Below, piece by piece: positions 44,072 to 53,234 of a stretch of DNA of 64,000 bases (position 1 is the stretch's first letter; each line of letters starts with the position of its first letter). The stretch is from Paenibacillus albiflavus (GTDB lineage Bacteria; Bacillota; Bacilli; Paenibacillales; NBRC-103111). The notes beneath the pieces were generated by a model, which was not told where the DNA came from, ran no database searches, and was given only the letters and a program-made list of their open reading frames with translations. The position numbers and the translations under genes were made by a program. The DNA is taken from NCBI RefSeq assembly GCF_004344915.1, contig NZ_SKFG01000008.1, positions 62,001-126,000 of the forward strand, in the 5' to 3' direction.

Positions 44072-44977
44072 TTACAAGATCCGCTTACCTAGCAAGGACG
44101 AAATCAGCTCAATGGTAAGCCTGGTCGTTTTATTGTTAATATCAAGCGTCGGATTCACTTCAACGAACTCTGCTGAAGTAATCAGCCCTGATTCATACAT
44201 AAGCTCCAGCGCAAAATGCGCCTCTCTATAGCTGACTCCACCTGGAACCGGTGTACCTGTACCTGGTGCTTCCTGCGGATCAACACTATCAAGATCGAAG
44301 CTTAAATGCACGCCATCTGTTCCATTCTGAACGATTCGCAGTGCCTCTTCCATGACCTTGCCCATCCCCATACGATCGATCTCATGCATTGTAAAACAAG
44401 TGATGCCCAGTGAGCGAATAATCTCCTTCTCTGCCTGATCAAGATCACGCGCTCCAATGATCACAATATTCTCGGGCTTAAGCTCACACGCATCCTTGTT
44501 AATATCGGCGATTTTCAGCTCGGCCCTCCCTAATGCAACCGCTAATGGCATGCCATGCATATTTCCTGTCGGACTTGATTCCTCTGTATTTATGTCAGTA
44601 TGTGCATCGAACCAAATAACGCCTAGATTCTTATAATGCTTCGTGAGACCTGCGATAGATCCCATTGCAATACTATGATCACCACCAAGTATTAGTGGAA
44701 AATTTCCTTTGGTAATAGACTCATCGACTTGTTCACTTAACTGTCTGCATACATCAATTACTCCCTCACGATTCTTTGCTTTGGAAGTACCCTGACTAGC
44801 TGCTTGCTGAAGTGAACTGGATACTTGCAGATCATCAATATTCGTGTATCCTAGCTGATTCAATCGACGGATAAGACCTGCCTGAATAATATTATCAGGA
44901 CCTAGCTCTGCTCCTAATCTGCCTGCACCTACCCCAGACTTGACACTAACGAGCGATAAAGCAATATTGTTCGTCAT
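44072..44977 (-). CDS. rocF: Arginase
   Basis: Mn-dependent hydrolysis of arginine to ornithine and urea. ATG 44977 is chosen (GAGGGG 10 nt upstream); a TTG at 44995 is an alternative. The 301-residue protein contains the di-manganese motifs GGDHSIAMGS, WFDAHTDINTEESS and LSFDLDSVDPQEAPGTGTPVPGG, and the N-terminal VKSGVGAGRLGAELGPDNI. It is transcribed after rocD with a 47-bp gap. Ornithine then goes through RocD and PruA (18.9 kb) to glutamate. Confidence 0.95.
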   Translation of the reverse strand: MTNNIALSLVSVKSGVGAGRLGAELGPDNIIQAGLIRRLNQLGYTNIDDLQVSSSLQQAASQGTSKAKNREGVIDVCRQLSEQVDESITKGNFPLILGGDHSIAMGSIAGLTKHYKNLGVIWFDAHTDINTEESSPTGNMHGMPLAVALGRAELKIADINKDACELKPENIVIIGARDLDQAEKEIIRSLGITCFTMHEIDRMGMGKVMEEALRIVQNGTDGVHLSFDLDSVDPQEAPGTGTPVPGGVSYREAHFALELMYESGLITSAEFVEVNPTLDINNKTTRLTIELISSLLGKRIL

Positions 44978-45024
44978 GACACCCAATCCCCTCAAATGTA
45001 AACTGACTCTGATTCAATTTCTTC

Positions 45025-46218
45025 TTATACCGTAAGTACGTTACGAAGCCGTTCCAACGCCCAATCGATTTCTTCTCGCGTTATGATCAAAGGCGGTGCT
45101 AGCCTAATCGTTGTATCATGCGTTTCTTTACATAGAAGACCTACATCCTTGAGTGCTTCACAATAAGGTCTGGCCTGTGTATCCAACTCGATTCCAATGA
45201 ATAAACCACGTCCTCGGATTTCACGAATATGAGGATTATCAATCTGTCTTAACTGTTCGATAAAATACTGTCCAAGCTCAGCCGAACGCTTCACAAGCTC
45301 TTCCTCATCCAGCACATCAAGCGCTGCGATTGCAACCGCACAAGCCAGTGGGTTACCGCCAAATGTCGAGCCATGCGAGCCAGGATTGAACACGCCAAGC
45401 ACTTCTTCATCCGCAGCTACGGCTGAGATCGGCATGACACCGCCGCCAAGCGCCTTCCCAAGAATATAAACATCGGGTACAACCTGATCATAATCACATG
45501 CGAAACGCTCACCTGTACGTCCAAAGCCTGTTTGAATCTCATCTGCTACAAATAGTACCTGCTGTTCTTTGCAAATCGCATAAGCTTCCTGCAAATATTC
45601 CGCTGGTGGAATAATAATTCCCGCTTCTCCTTGGATCGGCTCTACCAGAAACGCAGCCGTATTCGGAGTAATTGCTTGTTTAAGCGCTTTCAAATCTCCG
45701 TATGGGATAATTCGAAAGCCCGGTGTAAATGGTCCAAAGCCTGTCTTATAAGCTTCTTCTGAGGAAAATGAAGTGATCGTAATCGTACGTCCATGAAAAT
45801 TACCGCTGCAAACAATAATTTCAGCTTCATGCTCCGGCACATTCTTGTACGTATAAGCCCAGCGACGAACAGCCTTTAGTGCCGTTTCAACAGCTTCCGC
45901 CCCTGTATTCATGGTCAAAATCATGGACTTGCCTGTGTACTTGGCTAATTTTTCACTAAAAATGCCTAATTGCTCATTATAGTATGCACGTGATGTGAGT
46001 GTCACCTTGTCTGCCTGATCCTTGAGTGCCTGAACCACTTTCGGATGGCGATGACCATGATTTAATGCGGAATATGCACTTAGCATATCCATGTATTTGC
46101 GACCCTCTGGGTCTTCAACCCAGACCCCCTCTGCTCTCACAATAACGATAGGCAGTGGATGATAATTACGTGCACCATATTGATCGGTTACTTGTATGAG
46201 AACCTCGGATTGGATCAA
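45025..46218 (-). CDS. rocD: Ornithine aminotransferase
   Basis: PLP-dependent transfer of the delta-amino group of ornithine to 2-oxoglutarate, giving glutamate semialdehyde. The ~397-residue class III aminotransferase has [70 protein letters not shown] and the PLP Lys in [12 protein letters not shown]. The ribosome site GGAGGGG fits TTG 46218 (8 nt) better than GTG 46221 (5 nt); both are non-ATG. It is upstream of and probably co-transcribed with arginase. Confidence 0.95.
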   Translation of the reverse strand: MIQSEVLIQVTDQYGARNYHPLPIVIVRAEGVWVEDPEGRKYMDMLSAYSALNHGHRHPKVVQALKDQADKVTLTSRAYYNEQLGIFSEKLAKYTGKSMILTMNTGAEAVETALKAVRRWAYTYKNVPEHEAEIIVCSGNFHGRTITITSFSSEEAYKTGFGPFTPGFRIIPYGDLKALKQAITPNTAAFLVEPIQGEAGIIIPPAEYLQEAYAICKEQQVLFVADEIQTGFGRTGERFACDYDQVVPDVYILGKALGGGVMPISAVAADEEVLGVFNPGSHGSTFGGNPLACAVAIAALDVLDEEELVKRSAELGQYFIEQLRQIDNPHIREIRGRGLFIGIELDTQARPYCEALKDVGLLCKETHDTTIRLAPPLIITREEIDWALERLRNVLTV

Positions 46219-46299
46219 CACGTACCCCTCCTTTTATTGTACCTCTACAATATACTATTCGAGATAAAATCTGGGTTTCCTGTTAAATTTTTCGACAAT

Positions 46300-47238
46300 T
46301 CAACTGCAAACGAGAATTTGACGCGTAAATCTGCCTTTGCTTACATGGCATCGATCTTGAATGCTGAAACCCGCTTCGCTGATAACGTTATCGATGGTCT
46401 CCGTTGTAACGACAACTGCTTTACTCGCTAGTTTTCGTACACCTTTGAGCATATCAAGCTGCTCCTCTGCTGAGATCACCGAGCACAAATTATAGGGCAT
46501 GTCGATAATTGCAGCATCATAGTCGCCGATTAACGTTCGTACATCACCAATCGAGACGACATTCGGCATTTGAAAATGATTCAGATTCATTCGTGCGCCG
46601 CGTACTGCCAATGGATTGATGTCATAGCCTACAATATCAATTCCCATCGATAATGCCTCGATAAGCACGGTTCCGATTCCGCAGCAAGGATCAATGGCCT
46701 TGACTCCATTCGGATCAGGCACCGCAATATTCGCAACAGCTCTTGCAACACGTGTGCTAAGCGCAGTCGAATAATGCTGTGGTTTTTCATTATGGAACAG
46801 CCACTTGGGTTCACTTAGCAAACAATCACCTAGCACCCACTGCCCCCCAATTTGGGCAATACCAAACAATCTCTCCGGCGTTCGCATCTCAGCTTTACCT
46901 TTGATCTGATACCCTACTTTCTTCTCAAGCGCACGCTGTTCGTTATAATCCACCTTCAGATCAGTTTCTACATAAATAACTTTAAATGTACTACCCTTCA
47001 GATCGATCCGATTAGCCTGCTCCACAAGTTGCTCGATACTAGCTGCCTTATATTGAAGTGCAACCCTCATTTTAATAAATGGACTACGGCTCGGATCAAG
47101 CTTCAAATCACTTATAACATAATGATTAATTGGCGATTGACCAAATAATGTGCGTAGCTCCAGCTCACATAAAGCTCTTTCTTCTTCATGACATGTATAG
47201 ATATAGAGGTAGTTATTCGGTTCAGTTGTATGATTCAT
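46300..47238 (-). CDS. TRM11-like RNA methyltransferase family protein
   Basis: The 312-residue protein has an N-terminal region resembling a THUMP-containing RNA-binding part (about 1-140, ending KAEMRTPERLFGIAQI). A Rossmann SAM-methyltransferase domain follows: SAM motif AIDPCCGIGTVLIEALSMG, YDINPLAVRGARMNLNHF, and the catalytic-loop motif IIDMPYNLCS. This is DMPY in place of the usual N/DPPY of TRM11/RlmL-type N2-guanine methyltransferases. It would modify tRNA or rRNA; the target base is unknown, and the Pro to Met change is unusual. It is monocistronic. Confidence 0.78.
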   Translation of the reverse strand: MNHTTEPNNYLYIYTCHEEERALCELELRTLFGQSPINHYVISDLKLDPSRSPFIKMRVALQYKAASIEQLVEQANRIDLKGSTFKVIYVETDLKVDYNEQRALEKKVGYQIKGKAEMRTPERLFGIAQIGGQWVLGDCLLSEPKWLFHNEKPQHYSTALSTRVARAVANIAVPDPNGVKAIDPCCGIGTVLIEALSMGIDIVGYDINPLAVRGARMNLNHFQMPNVVSIGDVRTLIGDYDAAIIDMPYNLCSVISAEEQLDMLKGVRKLASKAVVVTTETIDNVISEAGFSIQDRCHVSKGRFTRQILVCS

Positions 47239-47391
47239 TGCGACTTCTTCCTTTTATCAAATTATTATTCCTATATTACTATAACCACCCACAACGAGCT
47301 ATCAAAGCAATTACGACAGCTCCATTCTATGGTATTAAATTAAGATACTTTATTGTTGTAAAATTAAAGCAATTGTGTTAGCATCTATGAT

Positions 47392-47406
47392 TGATAATGA
47401 TTATCA
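47392..47406 (+). promoter_or_regulatory. Fur box of the efe iron-uptake operon
   Basis: TGATAATGATTATCA is a perfect 7-1-7 inverted repeat identical to the Bacillus Fur consensus core. It ends 25 bp before efeO and lies just downstream of a TTGTAA-17-TAGCAT promoter candidate (47356-47384). Iron-dependent repression is expected. Confidence 0.92.
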
Positions 47407-47431
47407 TATTCATTTGGGAGAGTGCCGTTTA

Positions 47432-48301
47432 ATGAAATTTCTTAAATCAATAACTACAACCGTTATTTGCTCCGCTGTATTATTGTCTGGATGCGGAACC
47501 GATTCTGCTAAGCCAGCTGCTTCAATTTCCGCAACACCAACTCCTCAAGCAACAATAGCACCAGCAGCAGATAACAGTCTGATTACAGCTGCAACCGAGC
47601 AATATCGTAAGTTTGCCATCGAGCAATGCGATTTATTTATAAAATCCACAACTGAATTCGTTAATGCCATTAAGTCAGGCGATATCGAGAAAGCCAAAGA
47701 ACTTTACGCCCCTTCACGTATGTTCTACGAGAGAATCGAGCCTATTGCAGAAGCTTTAGGGGACTTAGACCCGAATATTGATGCTCGCGAAGGTGACGTT
47801 AGCGATGATGAATGGCGTGGATTCCACCGACTAGAGAAAGCTTTATGGGTTGATAAAACAACCAAAGATCAAGAAACATTCGCTGATCAGCTGCTTGCAG
47901 ATGCCAAGCTGCTCCGAGCTAAAGTGGAGACAGTTGAAATCGATTCCACTCTACTTGTTACTGGAGCTGTAGAATTGCTTAACGAAGTCTCCTCCTCCAA
48001 AGTGACAGGTGAGGAAGAGCGCTACTCCCATACCGATTTATATGATTTTGCCGCTAACGTAGAGGGCGCTAATAAAATTTTTGAGCTTCTCAAGCCTGCT
48101 ATCGATCAAAAGGATCCATCTCTAGCAACTAAAATTGAGACTCAATTCAAGAGCTTAACGGAAGCACTAGCTCCTTATAAAAAAGGCGATGGTTACGTCC
48201 TGTACACGGATCTAACGCCTGAACAAACCAAAAAATTAAGTCAGGAGCTCGATGCGCTCGCTGAACCTCTATCTAACATAGGCAAAATTGTGGAGGGATA
48301 G
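47432..48301 (+). CDS. efeO: EfeO-type iron-binding lipoprotein (M75 domain)
   Basis: Extracytoplasmic component of the EfeUOB ferrous/ferric iron uptake system. ATG 47432 follows GGGAGAG at 9 nt; an in-frame ATG at 47375 lies before the Fur box and is rejected. The lipoprotein signal ends in VLLSGC. The mature part has an alanine/proline linker, then the imelysin/M75 domain with the HxxE motif in WRGFHRLEKALWVD and the conserved YAPSRMFYERIEPIAEALGDLDP. There is no N-terminal cupredoxin domain, so this is the short EfeM/EfeO form. It is first in the operon. Confidence 0.93.
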   Translation: MKFLKSITTTVICSAVLLSGCGTDSAKPAASISATPTPQATIAPAADNSLITAATEQYRKFAIEQCDLFIKSTTEFVNAIKSGDIEKAKELYAPSRMFYERIEPIAEALGDLDPNIDAREGDVSDDEWRGFHRLEKALWVDKTTKDQETFADQLLADAKLLRAKVETVEIDSTLLVTGAVELLNEVSSSKVTGEEERYSHTDLYDFAANVEGANKIFELLKPAIDQKDPSLATKIETQFKSLTEALAPYKKGDGYVLYTDLTPEQTKKLSQELDALAEPLSNIGKIVEG

Positions 48302-48304
48302 ATC

Positions 48305-49597
48305 ATGCAAGAACCAAGTGATCAAGACAAACAAGAAACGGTATTGGTAACTCGCAGAGATGTCCTTAAAATGGCAGGTGTTGGCGCTATTGGCGTACTC
48401 ATCGGGTCAGCAGGAGTAGGCGGAGTACTTGCGGCTACTGGCAAATTAAGCCCATCTTCCAGCAAATCCGCTACAGCTCCATCAGACGAAGAGATCGTAC
48501 CTTTCTACGGTACGCATCAAGCAGGCATCATTACACCTGCACAGGATTACATATGCTTGGCTGCCTTTGACCTAACAACAACAAAGCTCTCCGCAGTCAA
48601 AGAGCTGTTCCAGAAATGGACTTTAGAATCAGCAAGAATGAGTACGGGAGAATTCGTCGGAACGGAGAATACGAATCCGAACATTCCTCCTACTGATACA
48701 GGAGAAGCAGCAGGACTTAGCCCATCGCGAACAACAATTACATTTGGGGTAGGTCCTACTTTCTTCGATCATCGATTTGGCTTAGCTTCCAAGCGACCAG
48801 CAGCTCTCGCTGATATTCCTCCTTTTGCAGGGGATAATCTGCGTCCAGAATGGTCTGGCGGTGATATCTGCGTGCAGGTATGTGCTGATGATATGCAAGT
48901 TGCCTTCCACGCGATTCGCAACCTCACCAGATTAGCCAGAGGTACTGCTGTTCTTCGCTGGACCCAAGAGGGATTCCAGCGTGCAGGTAAATCTGCTCGC
49001 ACGAAAGATGAGACCCCACGTAATCTGCTCGGATTCAAGGATGGTACAGTTAATCCTGATACCAAAGATGCGAATAAAATGAATCAAACTGTATGGGCAC
49101 AATCATCGGATGGCGCACCTTGGATAACGAATGGGAGCTACCTTGTAGTTAGACGGATTCGCATGCGTATTGAGGTATGGGATCGTACTATCCTCAGTGA
49201 GCAAGAAGCTACCTTCGGTAGATATCGAGACAGTGGCGCCCCACTTGGTGCTGTGAATGAATTCGATAAGCTCCCACTTGATCAAAAAGATAGTTCAGGC
49301 AAATCAATCATTCCTGATCGATCTCATGTTCGATTAAGCCACGGTGATGGCAGCGAAGAAATTCTCCGTCGAGGTTACTCCTACTCGAGTGGTGTTGATC
49401 ATAAAACTGGACAACTGGATGCAGGGCTGCTCTTTATATGCTATCAACGCGACCCACGCAAGCAATTCATACCTATGCAAAAGCGTCTTGCTCAAAGCGA
49501 TAAGCTGAATGAATACATTTCCCATAATGGAAGTGCGATTTTCGCTTGCTTCGCCGGTGCCAAGCAAGGTGGTTATATTGGAGAAGGGTTGTTCTAA
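48305..49597 (+). CDS. efeB: EfeB Dyp-type heme peroxidase with Tat signal
   Basis: Deferrochelatase/peroxidase of the Efe system, exported folded by the Tat pathway. The twin-arginine motif is TRRDVLKMAGVGAIGVLIG. Dyp family motifs are GFKDGTVNPD (GxxDG), the proximal heme His region LSHGDGSEEILRRGYSYSSG, and GLLFICYQRDPRKQF. The distal Arg is probably RIRMRIEVWDR. The 430-residue length is normal. GGAGGG of the ribosome site overlaps the efeO stop, and only 3 bp separate the genes. A working TatAC system must be encoded elsewhere. Confidence 0.94.
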   Translation: MQEPSDQDKQETVLVTRRDVLKMAGVGAIGVLIGSAGVGGVLAATGKLSPSSSKSATAPSDEEIVPFYGTHQAGIITPAQDYICLAAFDLTTTKLSAVKELFQKWTLESARMSTGEFVGTENTNPNIPPTDTGEAAGLSPSRTTITFGVGPTFFDHRFGLASKRPAALADIPPFAGDNLRPEWSGGDICVQVCADDMQVAFHAIRNLTRLARGTAVLRWTQEGFQRAGKSARTKDETPRNLLGFKDGTVNPDTKDANKMNQTVWAQSSDGAPWITNGSYLVVRRIRMRIEVWDRTILSEQEATFGRYRDSGAPLGAVNEFDKLPLDQKDSSGKSIIPDRSHVRLSHGDGSEEILRRGYSYSSGVDHKTGQLDAGLLFICYQRDPRKQFIPMQKRLAQSDKLNEYISHNGSAIFACFAGAKQGGYIGEGLF

Positions 49598-49629
49598 GAG
49601 ACGGAATTTCCATGTGAGGAGTAAAACCA

Positions 49630-51408
49630 ATGTTAGTTAATCACCAACGTTATCATTTCATCATGCGCATACTTGTCTTATCCCTGATTCTTCTCCTGCC
49701 CTTCCAAGGAATCGTAAGAGCAACCCCACTTCAAGATGCTGAGAAGCAGCTGCTTCCCATTGTAGGCGGAGCTTTAGTAGAAGCTGGACAGAAAAACTGG
49801 GCAGGGGTTCGTGCCGAGCTGGAGCAGCTTGAAGCGGAGTGGGCTAAATTAAGCTCTCTAGCATCTAGTCCAGATATTGATACTGCCCTATCTAACGCTA
49901 AGCAAGCGATAGACAAGGCAGATCAAGATCCAGAAGCAGCCTCAACTGCCATATCTGCACTTGCCAAAGTTATGAATGAGTGGGTTAAAGCTCAGCAACC
50001 TGAAGAAGCTAAGCTATCAGGCGCAGAAGCTGCTGCTACGTTCATCCCATTGATCGAGAAAATTCAAGCGGATGTTACCAAGAGCAACTGGACAGATGCC
50101 CGCAGCAAATATAAGCAGTTCGTGAAAGATTGGGGCAAGCTGGAATCGATCATTCGTAGCGATAACGCCAAAGCCTACGGCCTTATAGAGACGAAATCAA
50201 GCTTAGCACGGATCTCGCTCCAAGCTGAACCACCTATGGCGGAAAATGCCTCTAAAACATTAACAGAATTAACGCTAGCTATACATGATTATGTAAATGG
50301 TCAAATCGCTCAGGACTCTTCCTCCACTGGCAGCACATCCATTCGTGATTTGATTGATATTTTGGATCAAGCTGAAAGCAGCATCGCATCCGGGCAAATC
50401 TCGGAAGCAAGCGATCGTATGCAATCGTTCATTAGTCTCTGGCCATCGGTTGAAGGACAAATATCCACGCGTTCTGCCAGCACTTACACAAAAATCGAGA
50501 ACCAAATGGCAGAAGCAGCAAGCTATCTTGTATCCTCACCTCCCAAGACAGACAAAGCGAGCAGCGTCATTGCAGCCATGAAGCAGGGGCTAGAGCCCTA
50601 CAGTGATGCCACAAGCTATACGGCTTGGGATGCAGGGCTAGTGCTATTACGCGAGGGTGTCGAAGCGCTACTCGTTGTAGCTACACTACTTGCGTTCCTT
50701 CATCGCACAGGTAACTCATCCAAGCAAAAATGGATTTGGAGTGGAGCACTCACGGGTCTTGTAGCAAGTATAGGCTTAGCATTCCTGCTCATCTACGCGA
50801 TCAAGAGCGTAACGGCTGGCAGCACTCGCGAATTGATTGAAGGTATTGCAGGACTCGTATCCGTCGCACTGATGCTGACTGTCGGTGTCTGGTTGCACAG
50901 CAAAGCGAATACGAGCAATTGGAACCAATATATACAGGGACAGATCGGCTCTGCATTAGCTAGTGGCAAGCTATGGTACTTATTTATTATTGCGGGTATT
51001 TCCATTCTCCGTGAAGGTGCAGAAACGATTATTTTCTATATCGGAATGCTACCTTCGATGAAAATATCAGATTTTATTCTTGGCGTTGGCATAGCTCTTA
51101 TCCTACTGATTATATTAGGATTCATCGTTGTCATCGGCAGCGTACGTATTCCTATACGACCATTCTTCCTTGCTGCAACGATCTTTATTTACTATCTAGT
51201 CATTAAGTTTCTTGGAGAGAGCATTCATGCCTTGCAAGTCGCAGGCCATGTACCCGCACACAATACGGGCATCCTCCCATCCATCAGCTTGCTAGGTATT
51301 TATCCAACCTGGGAAACCTTAATTCCACAGCTTGCTGTCATCATCTTCATCATCTTGCAGGTGATTCGAGTTGAACTGAAGCGCAAAAGCTCATTAAGCA
51401 GCAATTAA
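49630..51408 (+). CDS. efeU: EfeU FTR1-family iron permease with N-terminal extracytoplasmic domain
   Basis: Iron permease of 592 residues. A signal sequence and a ~310-residue helical, Gln/Glu/Ser-rich extracytoplasmic region precede the membrane part. The extracytoplasmic region contains repeats of the type EIQADVTKSNWTDARSKYKQFVKDWGKLE, which recur at about residues 45, 145 and 245. The permease part has two iron-coordinating REGxE motifs, LREGVEALLVV (about residue 340) and LREGAETIIFY (about 460). GAGGAG precedes ATG 49630. The N-terminal extension is typical of Firmicute FTR1 proteins but absent from E. coli EfeU. It is last in the operon. Confidence 0.93.
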   Translation: MLVNHQRYHFIMRILVLSLILLLPFQGIVRATPLQDAEKQLLPIVGGALVEAGQKNWAGVRAELEQLEAEWAKLSSLASSPDIDTALSNAKQAIDKADQDPEAASTAISALAKVMNEWVKAQQPEEAKLSGAEAAATFIPLIEKIQADVTKSNWTDARSKYKQFVKDWGKLESIIRSDNAKAYGLIETKSSLARISLQAEPPMAENASKTLTELTLAIHDYVNGQIAQDSSSTGSTSIRDLIDILDQAESSIASGQISEASDRMQSFISLWPSVEGQISTRSASTYTKIENQMAEAASYLVSSPPKTDKASSVIAAMKQGLEPYSDATSYTAWDAGLVLLREGVEALLVVATLLAFLHRTGNSSKQKWIWSGALTGLVASIGLAFLLIYAIKSVTAGSTRELIEGIAGLVSVALMLTVGVWLHSKANTSNWNQYIQGQIGSALASGKLWYLFIIAGISILREGAETIIFYIGMLPSMKISDFILGVGIALILLIILGFIVVIGSVRIPIRPFFLAATIFIYYLVIKFLGESIHALQVAGHVPAHNTGILPSISLLGIYPTWETLIPQLAVIIFIILQVIRVELKRKSSLSSN

Positions 51409-51420
51409 GGACATCAATAA

Positions 51421-51457
51421 GAGAAGCTATCCAAAGCAGATAACTGCTAAGGATAGC
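51421..51457. terminator. Bidirectional terminator between efeU and the ABC exporter
   Basis: GAAGCTATCC / GGATAGCTTC stem with an internal GCAG/CTGC hairpin. T-rich tracts follow on both sides (TTCTT on plus, TCTTATTG on minus). Confidence 0.75.
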
Positions 51458-51470
51458 TTCTTCTTATATT

Positions 51471-53234
51471 CTACTGACTGAATTGACTATTATACAGCCC
51501 ATAATAGAATCCTCGTTGCTGCAGTAAGGAATCATGTGTCCCTTGTTCAATAATATGTCCATCATCAAGCACAAGAATAATATCAGCATTCAGTACGGTA
51601 TTCAAGCGATGTGCAATCACGATATTCGTTCTGCCTGCCATTAGTCGATATAGCGCTTCTTGAATCTTGATCTCTGTAATCGTATCGATACTGCTCGTCG
51701 CCTCATCAAGAATTAGAATAGCTGGATCAAGCAGGATCGCTCGCGCAATCGATAGTAGCTGCTTCTGTCCTTGACTAATCCCGTTGCCATCATGATCTAG
51801 TATCGTATCGTATTGCTTCGGCAGCTTCATAATGAACATATGCGCATTTGCGAGCATCGCTGCCCGTTCCACTTCTTCATCGGTTGCATCCAACTTACCG
51901 TACCTGATATTCTCCCTGATCGTGCCATGGAATAAGAAGGTGTCTTGCAGGACGAAACCCATAAAATGACGTAGACTCTGACGCTTAATATCCTTGATAT
52001 GATAGCCATCTATAAACAGCTTGCCTTGGTCATAATCATAGAATCGAGAGATCAGCTGAATAATCGTTGATTTCCCTGCCCCAGTCGGTCCCACTAACGC
52101 AACAGTCTGACCTGGCTCAACATGAAACTGGATATCGGAGAGGACATTGTTGCCTTTCTCATAGCCAAACCACACATGATCAAATTCAATTTCTCCACGT
52201 ACATTGGTTAGCTCAATCGCTTGTCCTTCATCCTGCTCTTCCTCTGCCTCATCCAGCACCTCAAATACACGCTCTGCACCAGCAATCGCAGATAGGAATG
52301 TATTGAACTGATTCGCAAGGTCATTAAGCGGTCTGGTAAACTGCCTTGCATATTCAGAAAAAGTAACAATGACGCCTATCGTTACAAGCTGATTAATGGC
52401 GAGAACGCCACCTACCCCAGCAATTACCGCAAAGCTGAAATTGTTTAACAGGTTCATTAGCTTCGGAATGAAGCCCGTATACGTTTGCGCCCAGTAGCCA
52501 GAAGCTTTCAGGCGCTCGCTTTTGACGATGAATTGTTCGATAACCCGCTGTTCTTGCGAGAACGTTTTGACGATCTTCTGTCCTGAGAAGGTCTCTTCGA
52601 TAAATCCATTCAAGTCGCCTAAGTTCTTCTGTTGTTCCTTAAAATACTTCCCTGTTCGCTTCGTAATCCATCGCATACCGACGAACATCAGTGGGACGAT
52701 AATTAATGTGGCTAATGTTAGAATCGGGCTTAGCCACAGCATTAAACTAAGCATACCGACAAACGTTAACAAACTAGATGATAGTTGGATAAAAGAGGAG
52801 TTCAGCGTCGAGCTGACATTATCAATATCATTCGTCAGTCTGCTCATAATCTCGCCATGCTGACGTTTGTTGTAGTAAGCAATGGGCAGCTTATGCAGCT
52901 TACTGAATAGATCGCTCCGCATCTCATATACCGCCTTCTGGGCGACCCCAATCATCCAATAGTTCTGCAGCCATGACGAAAGAGCATAAATAACGTAAAC
53001 CACCAATAATACAACGATTAGTGTTAATAGCCCTTCACTTTCTTTGGTTCTGATATAATCATCTATCGCTCTTCCTACCAGATAAGGCCCTAGCAATCCA
53101 AACACAACACTGATAAACACCATCAAGAAGATTAAAGTTAATAGACCTTTAAATCCAGATAAATAACGCCATATTCGAAGCAAAGTCTTGCGCATATCCT
53201 TCGCCCTAGGCTTCTTCTTCGTTTCCTTAGACAT
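51471..53234 (-). CDS. Heterodimeric multidrug ABC exporter subunit (BmrD/YheH-like)
   Basis: Half-size exporter fused with its ATPase. ATG 53234 is chosen (AAGGAGGGTG 9 nt upstream); the frame extends to 53324 inside the neighbouring gene. Six membrane helices (about 30-310) are followed by the nucleotide-binding domain with Walker A GPTGAGKST, signature ISQGQKQLLSIARA, Walker B ILILDEATSSID and H-loop AHRLNTV. It keeps the catalytic Glu after Walker B, while the partner has Asp, the usual pattern in heterodimeric pairs such as BmrC/BmrD. It overlaps the partner gene by 8 bp. It probably exports drugs or lipids. Confidence 0.9.
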   Translation of the reverse strand: MSKETKKKPRAKDMRKTLLRIWRYLSGFKGLLTLIFLMVFISVVFGLLGPYLVGRAIDDYIRTKESEGLLTLIVVLLVVYVIYALSSWLQNYWMIGVAQKAVYEMRSDLFSKLHKLPIAYYNKRQHGEIMSRLTNDIDNVSSTLNSSFIQLSSSLLTFVGMLSLMLWLSPILTLATLIIVPLMFVGMRWITKRTGKYFKEQQKNLGDLNGFIEETFSGQKIVKTFSQEQRVIEQFIVKSERLKASGYWAQTYTGFIPKLMNLLNNFSFAVIAGVGGVLAINQLVTIGVIVTFSEYARQFTRPLNDLANQFNTFLSAIAGAERVFEVLDEAEEEQDEGQAIELTNVRGEIEFDHVWFGYEKGNNVLSDIQFHVEPGQTVALVGPTGAGKSTIIQLISRFYDYDQGKLFIDGYHIKDIKRQSLRHFMGFVLQDTFLFHGTIRENIRYGKLDATDEEVERAAMLANAHMFIMKLPKQYDTILDHDGNGISQGQKQLLSIARAILLDPAILILDEATSSIDTITEIKIQEALYRLMAGRTNIVIAHRLNTVLNADIILVLDDGHIIEQGTHDSLLQQRGFYYGLYNSQFSQ

